Made by a program: the position numbers and the translations under genes
The notes under the pieces: generated by a model
What the model was told of the DNA's origin: nothing
What the model saw: only the letters and a program-made list of their open reading frames with translations
The model's database searches: none
Shown here: positions 18,338 through 27,781 of the stretch, piece after piece
Numbering within the stretch: position 1 is the first letter of the stretch
Layout: each line of letters opens with the position of its first letter
Origin: Methanogenium cariaci JCM 10550
Lineage (GTDB): Archaea > Halobacteriota > Methanomicrobia > Methanomicrobiales > Methanomicrobiaceae
Assembly (NCBI RefSeq): GCF_001315945.1
Contig: NZ_BBBG01000005.1
Coordinates: forward strand, 79,599 to 143,598
Direction: 5' to 3'
DNA: 64,000 nt

Positions 18338-19304
18338 ATGAACCTGAAAAAAGGAATGCGGGCACTTTCTGTGCTCCTTGTGTTGCTGCTGGTGAGTGTG
18401 GTGATGGTGCCAGCGGTGAGTGCTGATGCGAAGCAATGTGTCACGGGAGATGTTGTCGATGAAGTTACGTTAATCGAGAGATCCCCCCCATCACTGATTC
18501 GGGAGTATTATCCAAATACAGATACAGAAAAAGCGATTGCAGCTGCAATTCACAATTACTCTCGGGTGACCTATCTTGCAGGCTGGTCAGAAGATGATAC
18601 TGAGAGTGTTAAATGTATTTACAATCGAGCTAAAGAATCCGAAGAACAGGAAACAGGAGTTCGCAACTGGGCTCAAAAAGATGGGCGCATGTGGATTGAT
18701 GAGCATAACTACCGGGGTATCAACGGCATAGTGCATCCTGGAGGGATGGAAGTCTCTTCATCTGGCACAAATCATCAATATCTGACAAGTCACTTGGAGC
18801 AACCTGTCGGAGGGAATCGATGTTGGATAGAAGTCGGAGTAGCAAAGTTTTCTGAGATATTTGACGGAGATCCGGATGAGTTTTTAATATACACTGTTGA
18901 TAGTACACTACCGGAAGATGAACAATTTATGCCTCATGGGAATTTTACCAATGGAAATCAGGATTTCAACTTCCAAATCTCTGTCAGTAATGTTCAATGT
19001 CCCGAAGGCTACCCATATACACTTTCATGGGAAGGCAGGTGATTCGCATTGGTCACGTACCTTTTGCAAAAGGAAATCCTGATGAGAATCACGAGTACTT
19101 CGCAGCCGACAGCAGCAGTTTCACCCCCCCGTCTCCAATGCATATTTCTGGGATTCATACCAATTCGGCGATCAGACAGCCGTATGGTGGAATGATAATC
19201 TGCCGGAGGAGACTCATGAATGGGGTATCTCTCCTGCAATGGTAAATATGTACATCCCCCCCTGGTGGTCGCAGGCATACAGGATTGATTCATGGATTTC
19301 CTAA
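18338..19304 (+). CDS. Secreted protein, leader family member 3, frameshifted
   Basis: Signal peptide MNLKKGMRALSVLLVLLLVS shared with the gene at 16134. The first frame stops at 19040-19042, but coding clearly continues in a shifted frame: GNPDENHEYFAADSSSFTP, then after a C7 run VSNAYFWDSYQFGDQTAVWW and MVNMYIP-WWSQAYRIDSWIS to TAA 19302-19304. Adding one G near 19032 and trimming the C7 run gives about 320 residues. No known domain. The end overlaps the next gene by 13 bases. Confidence 0.68.
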
Positions 19305-19843
19305 AGTTAGGCATCGGGATTTTGGAAGGTCTCCTGGCCACCCTTCTCATTTTTTTGGTTTTGTCGTGTGGATGTATGCAGGAACCCGGCAATGGACCTG
19401 ACGACATTCTTCAGAGGAATGCTCTTGACTGCAAAGGCAACGAATCGGAGATTGAACTGGTGCAGATCGCCCTCCGTGATGAAGAAGTGGCTGATGCGAT
19501 TCGTAACCACTCATTTGAGACCGAAATTTACGTTTCAAATCTGAGGACGGGGGGGGAGAATGATCCAGAAGAGCTCCTTACCGTGCGATTCTGGTTATTT
19601 AACGGCACCTCTCGTCCGTATGGCACATATGATGGCATGTATTCCGTCTTCATCAATGATTCAAAACAAATTGTTCAGCGCTCCTGGCAAGCCCCGCCCC
19701 CGATATCCCTCCAGCATCCCTGTCGATATGAGGATGAATCTTACGAATCGTTCAATCTGTACGTATCATCATCTGTGAGGTCATCTGAAATCCTTGGATT
19801 TTTTGTTCGCCTGGGTACGACAAATGTGCCGATACTCCTTTAA
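19292..19843 (+). CDS. Putative lipoprotein
   Basis: 183 residues with a hydrophobic N-terminus and lipobox-like VLSCGCMQ. The mature part contains ELVQIALRDEEVADAIRNHS, a pattern common in archaeal secreted proteins, followed by a beta-rich segment with TVRFWLFNGTSRPYGTY. It overlaps the stop of the upstream secreted-protein gene, so the two are likely translated from one message. Function unknown. Confidence 0.7.
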   Translation: MDFLKLGIGILEGLLATLLIFLVLSCGCMQEPGNGPDDILQRNALDCKGNESEIELVQIALRDEEVADAIRNHSFETEIYVSNLRTGGENDPEELLTVRFWLFNGTSRPYGTYDGMYSVFINDSKQIVQRSWQAPPPISLQHPCRYEDESYESFNLYVSSSVRSSEILGFFVRLGTTNVPILL

Positions 19844-19855
19844 TTCCCTCTTTTT

Positions 19856-20320
19856 ATGGAGAAGAAGATGACCACCAAACAGATGGAAGAATCAGCAATA
19901 TTATCGATACTGATCATTGGTTCAACGTCCCTCATCCTGCCGTTCACCCTATATGCACTTGAGGTGGGCGTTACCGTTAATCTCGCAATCATCGCCTACA
20001 TCACAGGACTGCTCGTGGGCATGGCAATTATGCTGATCGCCCGTTGGATAGCTCGCAGATCAAAACGAAATCGGATGGGAGAAATGAATGATGGGAATGG
20101 AGCGAAATCACCATCAGATAAGAGTTTGAATCATTCAAAACAGTGGATTGTTGTCATCACCATTCTTGCTATCGCTGTTGCAATGGTCTATCCCGTTCAT
20201 CTCTACGCTCCGGATGCAAAAGCCCTTTTCATTCCTCTGATTTACTGGATGGGAGTCATTCTCGGAACTTCTCTGATGTGGCACGTCGTCAGGATTTCAA
20301 CAGATTCATCCGATCACTGA
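19856..20320 (+). CDS. Four-helix membrane protein of unknown function
   Basis: 154 residues: two hydrophobic segments (ILSILIIGSTSLILPFTLYA and LAIIAYITGLLVGMAIMLIA), a basic cytoplasmic loop, and two more (WIVVITILAIAVAMVYPV, LFIPLIYWMGVILGTSLMW). It follows the lipoprotein by 12 bases. No family recognised. Confidence 0.65.
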   Translation: MEKKMTTKQMEESAILSILIIGSTSLILPFTLYALEVGVTVNLAIIAYITGLLVGMAIMLIARWIARRSKRNRMGEMNDGNGAKSPSDKSLNHSKQWIVVITILAIAVAMVYPVHLYAPDAKALFIPLIYWMGVILGTSLMWHVVRISTDSSDH

Positions 20321-20489
20321 ACATTTTTCGAACGAACGGATGTATTCTGATTTTTCAGCTCCGTTGTATTCCTTCCATTTTTGTCTGCCTGATTCCGTTC
20401 GCGGCAGACTTCGCCGGTGAATAACGCTGTGACTCCGGAACCGTGAGCAGGAAAAAACGTTCCGTTCTGAACAATGAAGATATAAAAAC

Positions 20490-20509
20490 GAGTGCGCCGA
20501 CCGGGACTC
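20490..20509. repeat. attL core
   Basis: GAGTGCGCCGACCGGGACTC, identical to the copy at the tRNA end (55318-55337). On the proviral side it is followed by the palindrome TAGACAAAATGTCTA and AAGTCC; the right end carries the mirror arrangement GGACTTAGACAATTTGTCT, so the two inner flanks form an inverted repeat likely bound by integrase or an accessory factor. Confidence 0.9.
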
Positions 20510-20600
20510 TAGACAAAATGTCTAAGTCCCTAAATGCGCAAAAATACCCCCCCTGTGTGTGTCTCGGAAAATATATTGTGTCTCACTCATATCTTTCATC

Positions 20601-20913
20601 ATGAACCGTATGATGCTTTTTACCCTGGCAGGCGTGGTCCTCCTCTGTGTAGGGTCTGCCGGGTGCCTCTCGTCTGCGACAGGGTCAGCCGACCCAGATT
20701 CACCCCCCCTATGAGCATGGTGATCTGCTACTCGCTCCGGATGGTAGCATGGCATTTGTAGAGACATACTCTGAGATAGACGGATATTATCTTCTCCCAG
20801 TGTTGAGTATGGATTTCATGGATCAGTCGTTTGAGACAGGAGGGCTCGGAATTTGGGGGGGTTCCCGAGAGGAGACAGAAGCTTATTTCCAAAAATGGGT
20901 GAGGGGGGGCTGA
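20601..20913 (+). CDS. Provirus-encoded small lipoprotein (cargo), frameshifted
   Basis: Starts MNRMMLFTLAGVV with the lipobox VGSAGCLSS. A C7 run at 20701-20707 shifts the frame; trimmed, the protein continues YEHGDLLLAPDGSMAFVE to a TGA at 20911-20913 (about 103 residues). It is one of only two plus-strand genes in the provirus and has its own TATA-like AAATATATT near 20569. Its location between attL and the tail genes and its isolated promoter fit a lysogenic cargo gene, perhaps altering the host surface (inference). Confidence 0.6.
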
Positions 20914-20914
20914 T

Positions 20915-22034
20915 CTACGCTGCGACAAACTCGTCGGGCATTTGGCAGTGTACCTCCATGTTGTCGATGTGTGCAGGTCCATATTCATCGTATCCACAAG
21001 TTACTACAAAGTCAAGATCCCATCCGCCCTGCACCGTACAAATTTCCGAAAAATTATAGATCGTTAGTTGCGTGTTGACGGTATGAGTGATCAAGACATC
21101 ATCCCCCCCATGCTTGATAGACAGGGTGAGGGGGGGCATACTCTTCTCTGTAGCCAAGTCGGCCTTGATCCGGACCACCGAACCCTCACATAGAGAGGGT
21201 GGAACAGTGAGTGTCGTGATGGTGCAGGGGGGGGCCGCGGGCAAAAGCCCAGAATCCCCCCCGATATCAAGTTTGAGGTTTTCCGTCGCGTCCACCGAAC
21301 GGAAGTTGCCCGCATCCAGCCTTCCGACGTTTGAGATACTGTGCTCCTGCCAGTCCTTGTCCTCATCGATGTTGACATCAGAGATCCCCAAACGAGGCCA
21401 CCTCCTGATCCACATACTCTTTCGTCGCCGCATCTGCGTCATCAGTCGGTGCACCCAGCCCGGTGATCTTGTTGTCAGCCATCGCAAGGTCTTCCACCAC
21501 AGTCAGCGAGTCAGAGCGGACATAGACCGGGTTTGCCTCCCCCCCACAGAGAGTCATGCTCGCACGCTCATCAGTGATGTTCGCTGTCAGGACCGATGTC
21601 GCACCGGCAGCGACTGCAATCTGTCCCAGGGACAGTTCCCAGGTCTCAACAGTCTGCGTGAGCGTTGGTGCAGCAGGTGCAGGTGCAGCAGTGCCCTGTT
21701 TCACCACGATGTCAACAGAGCGGCCCGGCGTGGCGTTCAGCCGGATCACCACCCGATCGATCCGAGGATTGGTCGCATCAGCATCAGGTACTGTGAGCGT
21801 CAGGGCCGCATCGTTCACCACAAAACGGCCCTGTACCATCGCCGAGCCAGTCCCGACCTGTACTGTCATCGCAGGCGGATCTGTCACCGCGACCGCCAGC
21901 TCATTCCCTTCCCCCCCATGCACGATGCCGTCCCGCAGAAACTTCGCGAAAATGCTGCAGAGCAGGGCGGCCGAGTATTCCCGGTCCGGGTTGGCCGGAT
22001 CCGAGACGTCAAAGATACCATATGTCAGTGTCAT
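20915..22034 (-). CDS. Tail fibre / receptor-binding protein, frameshifted
   Basis: About 372 residues. The N-terminal part (TYGIFDVSDPANPDREYSAA, then FLRDGIVHGGEGNELAV) resembles tail-fibre adapters of siphoviruses; the middle has the trimer-stalk signature NKITGLGAPTDDADAATKEY; the C-terminal domain is beta-rich. Near 21390 the frame slips at GGGG; with GGG the stalk joins the C-terminal domain at SFGISDVN. It overlaps the upstream tail gene by four bases. No variable repeat is seen in it. Confidence 0.75.
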
Positions 22035-23486
22035 GTTCTCTCCTGTGTTTTGTTCGCTTTTCTGAGCAGACTGATCAGATCAGGCCACTCCTTCCCGAGT
22101 CCGAGCACGATCGTGCCGTCGGGATATGTTTCTGTCACAGAGACGATCCGGGCCTGCATCGAGCAGACCCCCCCCGGATACTCCACGCTGATGATATCCC
22201 CGATATCAAAGTCTGTGCGGTACCGATACATGGGTGTAGAGATATATTCCACCTCCAGCAGCGTGATCTCCTCCTTCTCAGCCAGGACCTCCTCCCCCCC
22301 ACGAGCAGTCAGTTCGTCTGTCGTCGCACAGTCACGTGCATCGACATACTCTTCTCGCCGACCCCATCCTGTTGCAGTCCCGACCGTCTGGATGGTGCGG
22401 GCCGCTTCCTCTCCCTGCCCGGCCACAATCGCAGTGGTAGGGGGGGCATCAGAGAGGCAGGCCCGATACCCAGCGATCAGGCAGTTGCCGAGCCGAGGGG
22501 GGGAGAGCAGGATCGAGGTCGTCCGGTCCGTGCCCACCTGGGCATCGAACGTGAATCCCCCAGCGTCAAAGTCATAGTCAACAGACCATCCGAGCCCCGA
22601 TTGCAGAGCGCAGGACTCCAGCACATCGGGCAGACCCTGAAACCGGGCCCGACCTCAACGGTCGTGCCTCGCCCCCCCTGGTCATAAGCTGCAAGAGACA
22701 GTCCAGAGATCTGCCGGATCGCATCGGTTGGTTGATCGCGTTGACATCAACATAGTGCCGCATAGCAGTCTCTCCTGCCACCGCCAGCTGCTCATCATAC
22801 CCAGTGCCGGTGCTCACCCCCCCATGCAGACAGATCCTGTTCTGGAGTATAGCCCCGAGACTCCGGCCGGTCACTGTCCAGCTCTCAGACACCTCACCCT
22901 CATCGGTCAGCTGTATCTCCATGCTCTCGATGATCCCGATCAGGTGATCTCCCTGACGCGGCAAAGATATGAACCGCCCCCCCTCCTGGAGAGCATCCGC
23001 TCCCGTAGCATACCGGGGGATCACCGCCTGCCATGACCCGGGAGATCTCCACCGTCGGGTCCACTCGATCGCTTCATAGGCATCGATGACCGCCAGCAGC
23101 ACGAGAGTGCTCCCCGACCGTTCATACACCCGGAGCGGTTCGGGTAGGACATCCTCGGCCTCCGGAGCCGGGCCGATGTCCATCTGGAAATATCCAGAGG
23201 CAGGCAGCGTCGTGGACGACCCGTCCCCCCAGGTGATCCCGAGCCGGATGTTGTAGATGCCGGGGGGGTGCACAGTATCTGCAGCGAAAAACTCACAGAG
23301 CAGCGTGCCGGCGGTAGGGTCATCTACTTCCAGAGACCGTCGGATCTCCCATCCTGAATACCGGGCATGGAAGGCCGAGAGCACGGCCGTCGCACCGGCG
23401 AGAGGTACCGGGTTCCCGGACCGTGTCAGTGTCAGCTGATAGGTGGGCCATGTGCCGGCCTGCTCGATCGTGATATCGGCTGTCAT
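22031..23486 (-). CDS. Tail tip protein: BppU-like N-terminal domain fused to Gp37-like protein, frameshifted
   Basis: About 485 residues. Residues 1-105 (GTWPTYQLTLTRSGNPVPLAGA, SGYFQMDIG) resemble the baseplate BppU N-terminal fold and the neighbouring gene at 23488. The remainder (LRVYERSGSTLVLLAVIDAY, SWQAVIPRYA, GDHLIGIIESMEIQL, WTVTGRSLGAILQNR) matches ReqiPepy6 Gp37-like tail proteins, ending in DIGDIISVEYPGGVCSMQARI. Breaks near 22620-22740 lie around a C7 run. It probably forms part of the tail tip complex. Confidence 0.72.
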
Positions 23487-23487
23487 G

Positions 23488-23826
23488 TCAGATCAACGAG
23501 TCCTCGATCACCAGTTGATACTGTCCGGACGTCGGCAGGATCAGGATCCCCCCGTCGCCGAAGGTCACGACAATCTCAGCCTTGCAGTCTGCTGCTGCAT
23601 CGAACGCACTGGCGTCATGAGTATACTGACACAGGCCCTCTGCAGCGTCCAGTATCTCCAGTTCCTGATCGATGATCGTCTCCCTTGTCAACCGGTCGGC
23701 AGCGACCAGCCGCACTGTAGCGCCTGCCAGAGGCAGAGGGGGGGTGTCTGGGCTGTCAGGACGATACAGGGTGGTAGTGTAGTTTGGCAGGGTCCCGCCT
23801 CGCTTAAACTGTATGTCTGGCGTCAT
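23488..23826 (-). CDS. BppU-like tail tip protein
   Basis: 112 residues with the same plan as the N-terminus of the preceding tail-tip protein: RGGTLPNYTTTLYRPDS, PLAGATVRLVA, ILPTSGQYQLVIE. It appears to be a duplicated single-domain baseplate/tip protein. It overlaps the upstream gene by four bases. No frame problem. Confidence 0.6.
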   Translation of the reverse strand: MTPDIQFKRGGTLPNYTTTLYRPDSPDTPPLPLAGATVRLVAADRLTRETIIDQELEILDAAEGLCQYTHDASAFDAAADCKAEIVVTFGDGGILILPTSGQYQLVIEDSLI

Positions 23827-24255
23827 ACCGGATACACCTCCTCAAACGCCACCGAGACTCCGGACGATACGTCTGGGACTGCATAGGCACTCCCTGCCAG
23901 ATATCCCCCCTGCAGCACACACTGCAGCAGGACGGTCAGCAGCAGAGAGAGGATCCCGCACAGCAGCGAGCGTAGCCTCAGGTCCGGACACCGCACCCAT
24001 ACGAGACTGCAGTGTACCGGGACAGGTAAACCGGGCCATCCCAAACCGCCGCATCCCTGGCACCAGATACGAAGGGTCTGCAGTCATGTATGCAGAGGCA
24101 TCAATGACTCCGGAGACCGGCACGGTGATCGCAGCGTCACGGATACCCGTAAACGTACGGACTGCATCGATGGTGGCTCCCTCACTCTCGACTTCCACGG
24201 GCCGGGACTGCAGTGTCCCTATGGCAGAAAAACTGGAGAGGGTGAACCGTCGCAT
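23823..24255 (-). CDS. Tail-associated hypothetical protein, frameshifted
   Basis: About 144 residues beginning MRRFTLSSFSAIGTLQSRPV, containing two similar segments RFTLSSFSAIGTLQSR and RFGMARFTCPGTLQSR, which may be a short internal repeat. A G7 run at about 23906 breaks the frame; corrected, the end reads GYLAGSAYAVPDVSSGVSV. Function unknown; position implies a virion part. Confidence 0.5.
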
Positions 24256-24258
24256 GGC

Positions 24259-24561
24259 TCACACCCCCCCGGCTGCCTGTGCGTAGTCCATGATCTCGGG
24301 CTGTGCAGATGTCAGGTATGACAGCCCCCCCTCAGTAGTGAGGACCTGCCGGGATCCCTGCCGGGACAGATATACCGGTGACGGCAGTGCCCACCAGATC
24401 ACCTCTTCCTGATACTCATACTCGTCGTGTGTGCCGGACTCCTCGTCTGTGATCTCCACGGTGTGGATATCCCAGCGGCAGAGGAGTCTGACGGATCCGT
24501 TCTTTATCACATCGATGCCGAGTGTTTCAGGCTCGATGGTGCTTCTAACCAGTTTGGACAT
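24259..24561 (-). CDS. Hypothetical protein downstream of the reverse transcriptase
   Basis: 100 residues, acidic, with EITDEESGTHDEYEYQEEV and a C-terminal LTTEGGLSYLTSAQPEIMDY. AAAAGGAGG lies six bases before the ATG, so it is well supported as a gene. It overlaps the 3' end of the RT gene by 55 bases. No family recognised; it may be a tail-tip part or DGR associated. Confidence 0.55.
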   Translation of the reverse strand: MSKLVRSTIEPETLGIDVIKNGSVRLLCRWDIHTVEITDEESGTHDEYEYQEEVIWWALPSPVYLSRQGSRQVLTTEGGLSYLTSAQPEIMDYAQAAGGV

Positions 24562-25597
24562 GATATGCCTCCTTTTTGTGATGCGTGTTCGACAGCGGTT
24601 CTCAGCGCAGGGTTTTCATAGAGATACTTCTGCGCCAGGTTGTATGCGTCACAGTGCTTCAGCCAGCCATAATATGCTCCTGCCGAGCCCAGCACGCATC
24701 GGTGCTCATGGTTTGGTAGTTCTTCTCGATCTCCCGGACCTTCTTTTTGAACCGCCGGGCAGATGATTTCCGTAACAGAGTGTGTGTCCGAAAACAGCGA
24801 TACCCCAGAAAGTCAATGCCGCAGCGATCGACCGGGAAGATACAGGTCTTCTGGTTCAGGGTTAGTCCGAGCGGTGTTAGATACTCCGCGATTTCATTGC
24901 GGATTTCCTTCAGTCGACCCCGGTCACTGTGCAGGATCACTCCGTCGTCACAGTACCGGATGAAATACTTCATCCCCAGATCCTCTTTGATCCAGTGGTC
25001 AAACGGTGTCAGATAGAGGTTGCTGAAGTACTGGCTCAGGTAGTTGCCGATAGGAACTCCTCTGTCAGGATTGCTGAAGATAACATCTTTCAGGAGCCAC
25101 AGCACGTCAGGATCCTTGACTGTCCGCTGCACGATCTCATAGAGTTTGTCGGGCAGAATAGACGGGTAGTACTTCGTGATGTCAAACTTCAGACAGTACC
25201 GGGTATGGTCCGCGTCCTGCAGGAACTTCCTAAGCCGGTATGATCCGGCGTGCAGTCCCTTTCCGGGTATCGCAGAGTAGAGATCAAATATGAACTGCTT
25301 GTCCCAGATCGGCTGCATGACCTGCATGACAGCATGGTGCACGATCCGGTCAGGGTAGTAGGGCAGCTTATAGATCACTCGCTGCTTGGGTTCGTAAATC
25401 GTTTTGGTGCGGTACGGGGAGGTTGTGAACGTCCTGTCAATGAGTGCCTGCCTGAGAGGTAACAGATACTGTTCTGGGTCCGCGTCCACCATCTGAACAG
25501 CCTGGTAATGCGTCTTACCTTTGCGGGCGTTCTGGTGTGCAAGTTGCAGGTTCTCCATAGAGACCAGCGTCGAAAACAGATTGCCGCGGCGTTTCAT
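24507..25597 (-). CDS. Diversity-generating retroelement reverse transcriptase
   Basis: About 363 residues of the DGR branch of reverse transcriptases. It opens MKRRGNLFSTLVSMENLQLA, typical of DGR RTs, and shows RT motifs: FDITKYYPSI (first catalytic Asp), GVPIGNYLSQYFSNLYL, the active site RYCDDGVIL (Y-x-D-D), and LGLTLNQKT followed by IDFLGYRCF. The frame slips near 24680; beyond it the usual C-terminal YYGWLKHCDAYNL continues to 24507. It is single-domain with no intron or maturase part. It makes cDNA from the template repeat 150 bases upstream (family knowledge). Confidence 0.95.
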
Positions 25598-25732
25598 GCA
25601 GACCCCCGCAGCCCTACCAACAGAGGAGAGCGCTCCACTCGTCCTGAGGTACTAACACCCCCCCTCTGTGGATCGGTTGTGTGTTTGACCCTGCCAAAGA
25701 CAGGATTCTGGCCTGCGCGCTGTTCAGGGCCA

Positions 25733-25749
25733 CTCAGGCGGGACCTGAG
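25733..25749 (-). ncRNA. Hairpin at the 3' edge of the DGR template RNA
   Basis: CTCAGG and CCTGAG (25733-25738, 25744-25749) form a 6-bp stem with a 5-base loop immediately after the template repeat in the direction of transcription. Structured RNA flanking the template is needed for cDNA priming in the Bordetella phage DGR, so this is a candidate for that element. Confidence 0.5.
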
Positions 25750-25859
25750 CTCGAGGTGGGTGGAGATATTGCGATTGGAATTCGACGGAGTGTTATTCGC
25801 ATTCCGGTAACCGGGACCTGCATTCGTCCCATTGTTCCAATTGCCCCCTGCTAGCAGGA
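25747..25859 (-). repeat. DGR template repeat (TR)
   Basis: 113 bases that align with 26241-26355. In the transcribed orientation it is rich in AAC and AAT codons and would translate as GGNWNNGTNAGPGYRNANN, the classic template pattern. By hand alignment there are 17 substitutions to the variable repeat, each at an adenine of this repeat, plus one C-to-T at the very end and a C-run length difference. It is not part of a real protein gene. Confidence 0.95.
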
Positions 25860-25920
25860 AACAAAACCAGCACCCACAGAATCGCGCACGAGCCAGTGAC
25901 ATATTAGATCTCATCCTCCT

Positions 25921-26213
25921 TCAAGTTAATGTGTAATAACGGTTGATTTTCCGAATCGTCGCCACAAACGGGAGATTTGCCTCATACTTTCTCAGCTGAT
26001 CGGCGATCACCTGAGAACCCGTAAAAAAGACATGCCGCTCATCCTCGTGTTCAAACTGAACCGTCGTGTAGTCAGCATTCTCTTTGTACTTGCTCCGGCC
26101 CGTTTTGAACCCAAGGATCAGGATGTCCTTGTTGAGTATTGCATTGATACTCACCTTCTCACCGTCCAGGGGTTTTTCCTCCTCGGTGGCAAACTCAGAA
26201 AATTTGGGATACG
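25921..26213 (-). CDS. Small DGR-associated protein, OB-fold-like, start unclear
   Basis: Up to 97 residues: YPKFSEFATEEEKPLDGEKV, then INAILNKDILILGFKTGRSK, then a beta-rich stretch YTTVQFEHEDERHVFFTGS and an end KINRYYTLT. The pattern of alternating beta strands suggests a small OB-like fold, and I recall similar proteins beside phage reverse transcriptases, but I cannot name a family. No ATG lies in frame; GTG at VSIN or a start altered by the G8 run is possible. It lies between the variable and template repeats, where DGR accessory factors usually are. Confidence 0.6.
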
Positions 26214-27781
26214 TTAGGCCACACCCCCCCCTTGTGGGCAGAACTCGAGGCGGGCGGAGATAAAGCGACTGGAAGACGACGGAGCGTAATACGCAGTCCG
26301 GTAACCGGGACCCGCATACGTCCCATAGTTCCAACTGCCCCCCCCGCCAGCAGGATTCTTCCATCTCCCGTAGGCGCGTACCAATAATCGCATAATCCCG
26401 TGCTGCTGGAACCTGCTGCTGCAGAGGGGAGGAATGCAAGTCCTTCAAGATCACCATGCTGCAGACCTGAGATGTACCCGTTTGACAGTGACACTACTCC
26501 GGTGACCGTCTCATATGACCCTGCTGCAAGGGTGCCAGCAAGAGTCCCAAGGCCATCTCTTCTGATGACTCGTACCTCTCCATCTGCATCGAGGTTTGCT
26601 CCGATCACAAACTTCCATGTGTTGCTGTATTTGTTCTCTTCTCCTCTGTAGCAGACCGGTGTCTGTCCGTCAGTACCAGAACCAACACCAGTCCCATTCT
26701 CTGCCAGCAAGGCATCAATACCATCTGCACCAGTGAGTTTTCCAGCATACCCCTCTCCGCTTGCCAGATCGACAATCCCCTTTCCGAGAGCTGTCTGGAT
26801 GTCAAACGTCCCATACTCGATATACATCAGCAGCTGGTCAGCGCAGTATCCCCAGAACGACTCGCACCCGAAACCCGGTGCGATATTGCCCGCGTATGTC
26901 TCAGCGTCATCAATCGTGAATCGGCCCGCATTGGGAAGGTCTGGATACGACACCTCTCCTGTGATGGGTGTCTGCCCAGTGGCACTACCCAGCTTGAACG
27001 TAGACCCGTCGAGATATCCATAAGCCTCATATGCCCCCAGTATGCATTGTCGGTGAGGCAGCACCACCGTTGCGCATATACCAGTATGGGTGAAGCGTGA
27101 ATCCTTTGGCCGGCCGGGGGGGCGACACCCAGAATCGGGCCAGATCAGTACCGTCGTCAAACTCGGTCTTGGCATAATATGCCTGTTTTCTCACGAGCAC
27201 ATCGCCTAGGGCTCCTGTGAGAGTAAGGCCGTCTCCACGTGCGTTGGCCCCATATGAGATCAGGCCTGTGGACCTGTCACGCACACAGCGCCACCGCGTG
27301 CCAAAGACTGCATGCTTGTCGAAGAAGGTGGTGTCAACCGATTCCAGCTCAGTCCCCCCCGCTGCATCGATACGGGTGAGAGTGGGTGACGTTGATGCAG
27401 TGTCCCACTCTACCCCCCCAATGATCGGTGAGTTGAGCTGTGCCAGGAAGTCCACCTGACTCTGTACAGCAGAAGAGCGCTGCTGCAGGGAGGTCACATC
27501 ATACGCAGCGATGCCCCGGAACGCATATGTCCCGATCGCCCAGGTGGTGCTGGGCGTCCCTATGAGCGTTGAGACCCCGGTCAGGTTGTTGCCGTCCTTC
27601 CCGGTGTACCGGAACTCCCCCCCGGACACAGAGCCTGACAGACAGACAATGTTCGGTGCATCAGGGAGCTTGGTTGCGTCCACCACTGACATGGTGGTGC
27701 CCCCCCGGTGGTATACTCTGCAGAGAGAGTGGTGTATGGGGGGGATCCTACCTGTGCTGGGTATACGTCAGGCAGGGCCAT
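26214..27781 (-). CDS. DGR target protein (tail-tip ligand-binding protein with variable C-terminus), frameshifted
   Basis: About 520 residues. It begins MALPDVYPAQVGSPYTTLSA; the middle includes SYGANARGDGLTLTGALGD and HPYWYMRNGGAA; the C-terminal third (SGLQHGDLEGLAFLPSAAAG, LCDYWYAPTGDGRILLAGG) has the look of a C-type-lectin-like DGR display fold. The last 40 residues are the variable repeat, SWNYGTYAGPGYRTAYY then APSSSSRFISARLEF. Breaks at G7 near 27704, near 27040 and at G8 near 26338-26345 are removed by trimming runs. Its place between distal-tail and fibre genes suggests that it selects the host receptor. Confidence 0.88.
26241..26355 (-). repeat. DGR variable repeat (VR)
   Basis: The C-terminal coding end of the target gene. 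Against the template repeat, Asn codons have become Ser, Tyr, Thr or Phe, and Thr/His have become Ala/Arg, at 12 residue positions. Invariant positions (W, G-T, AGPGYR, P-S, I-S, LE) form the scaffold. The observed C8 run within it is probably C6 and is what breaks the frame. Confidence 0.95.

Noticed and set aside
25594..25914. A 106-codon minus-strand open frame around the template repeat
   Set aside because: It is the template repeat read through; Asn-rich content is due to the A-rich template and there is no start signal or homolog.
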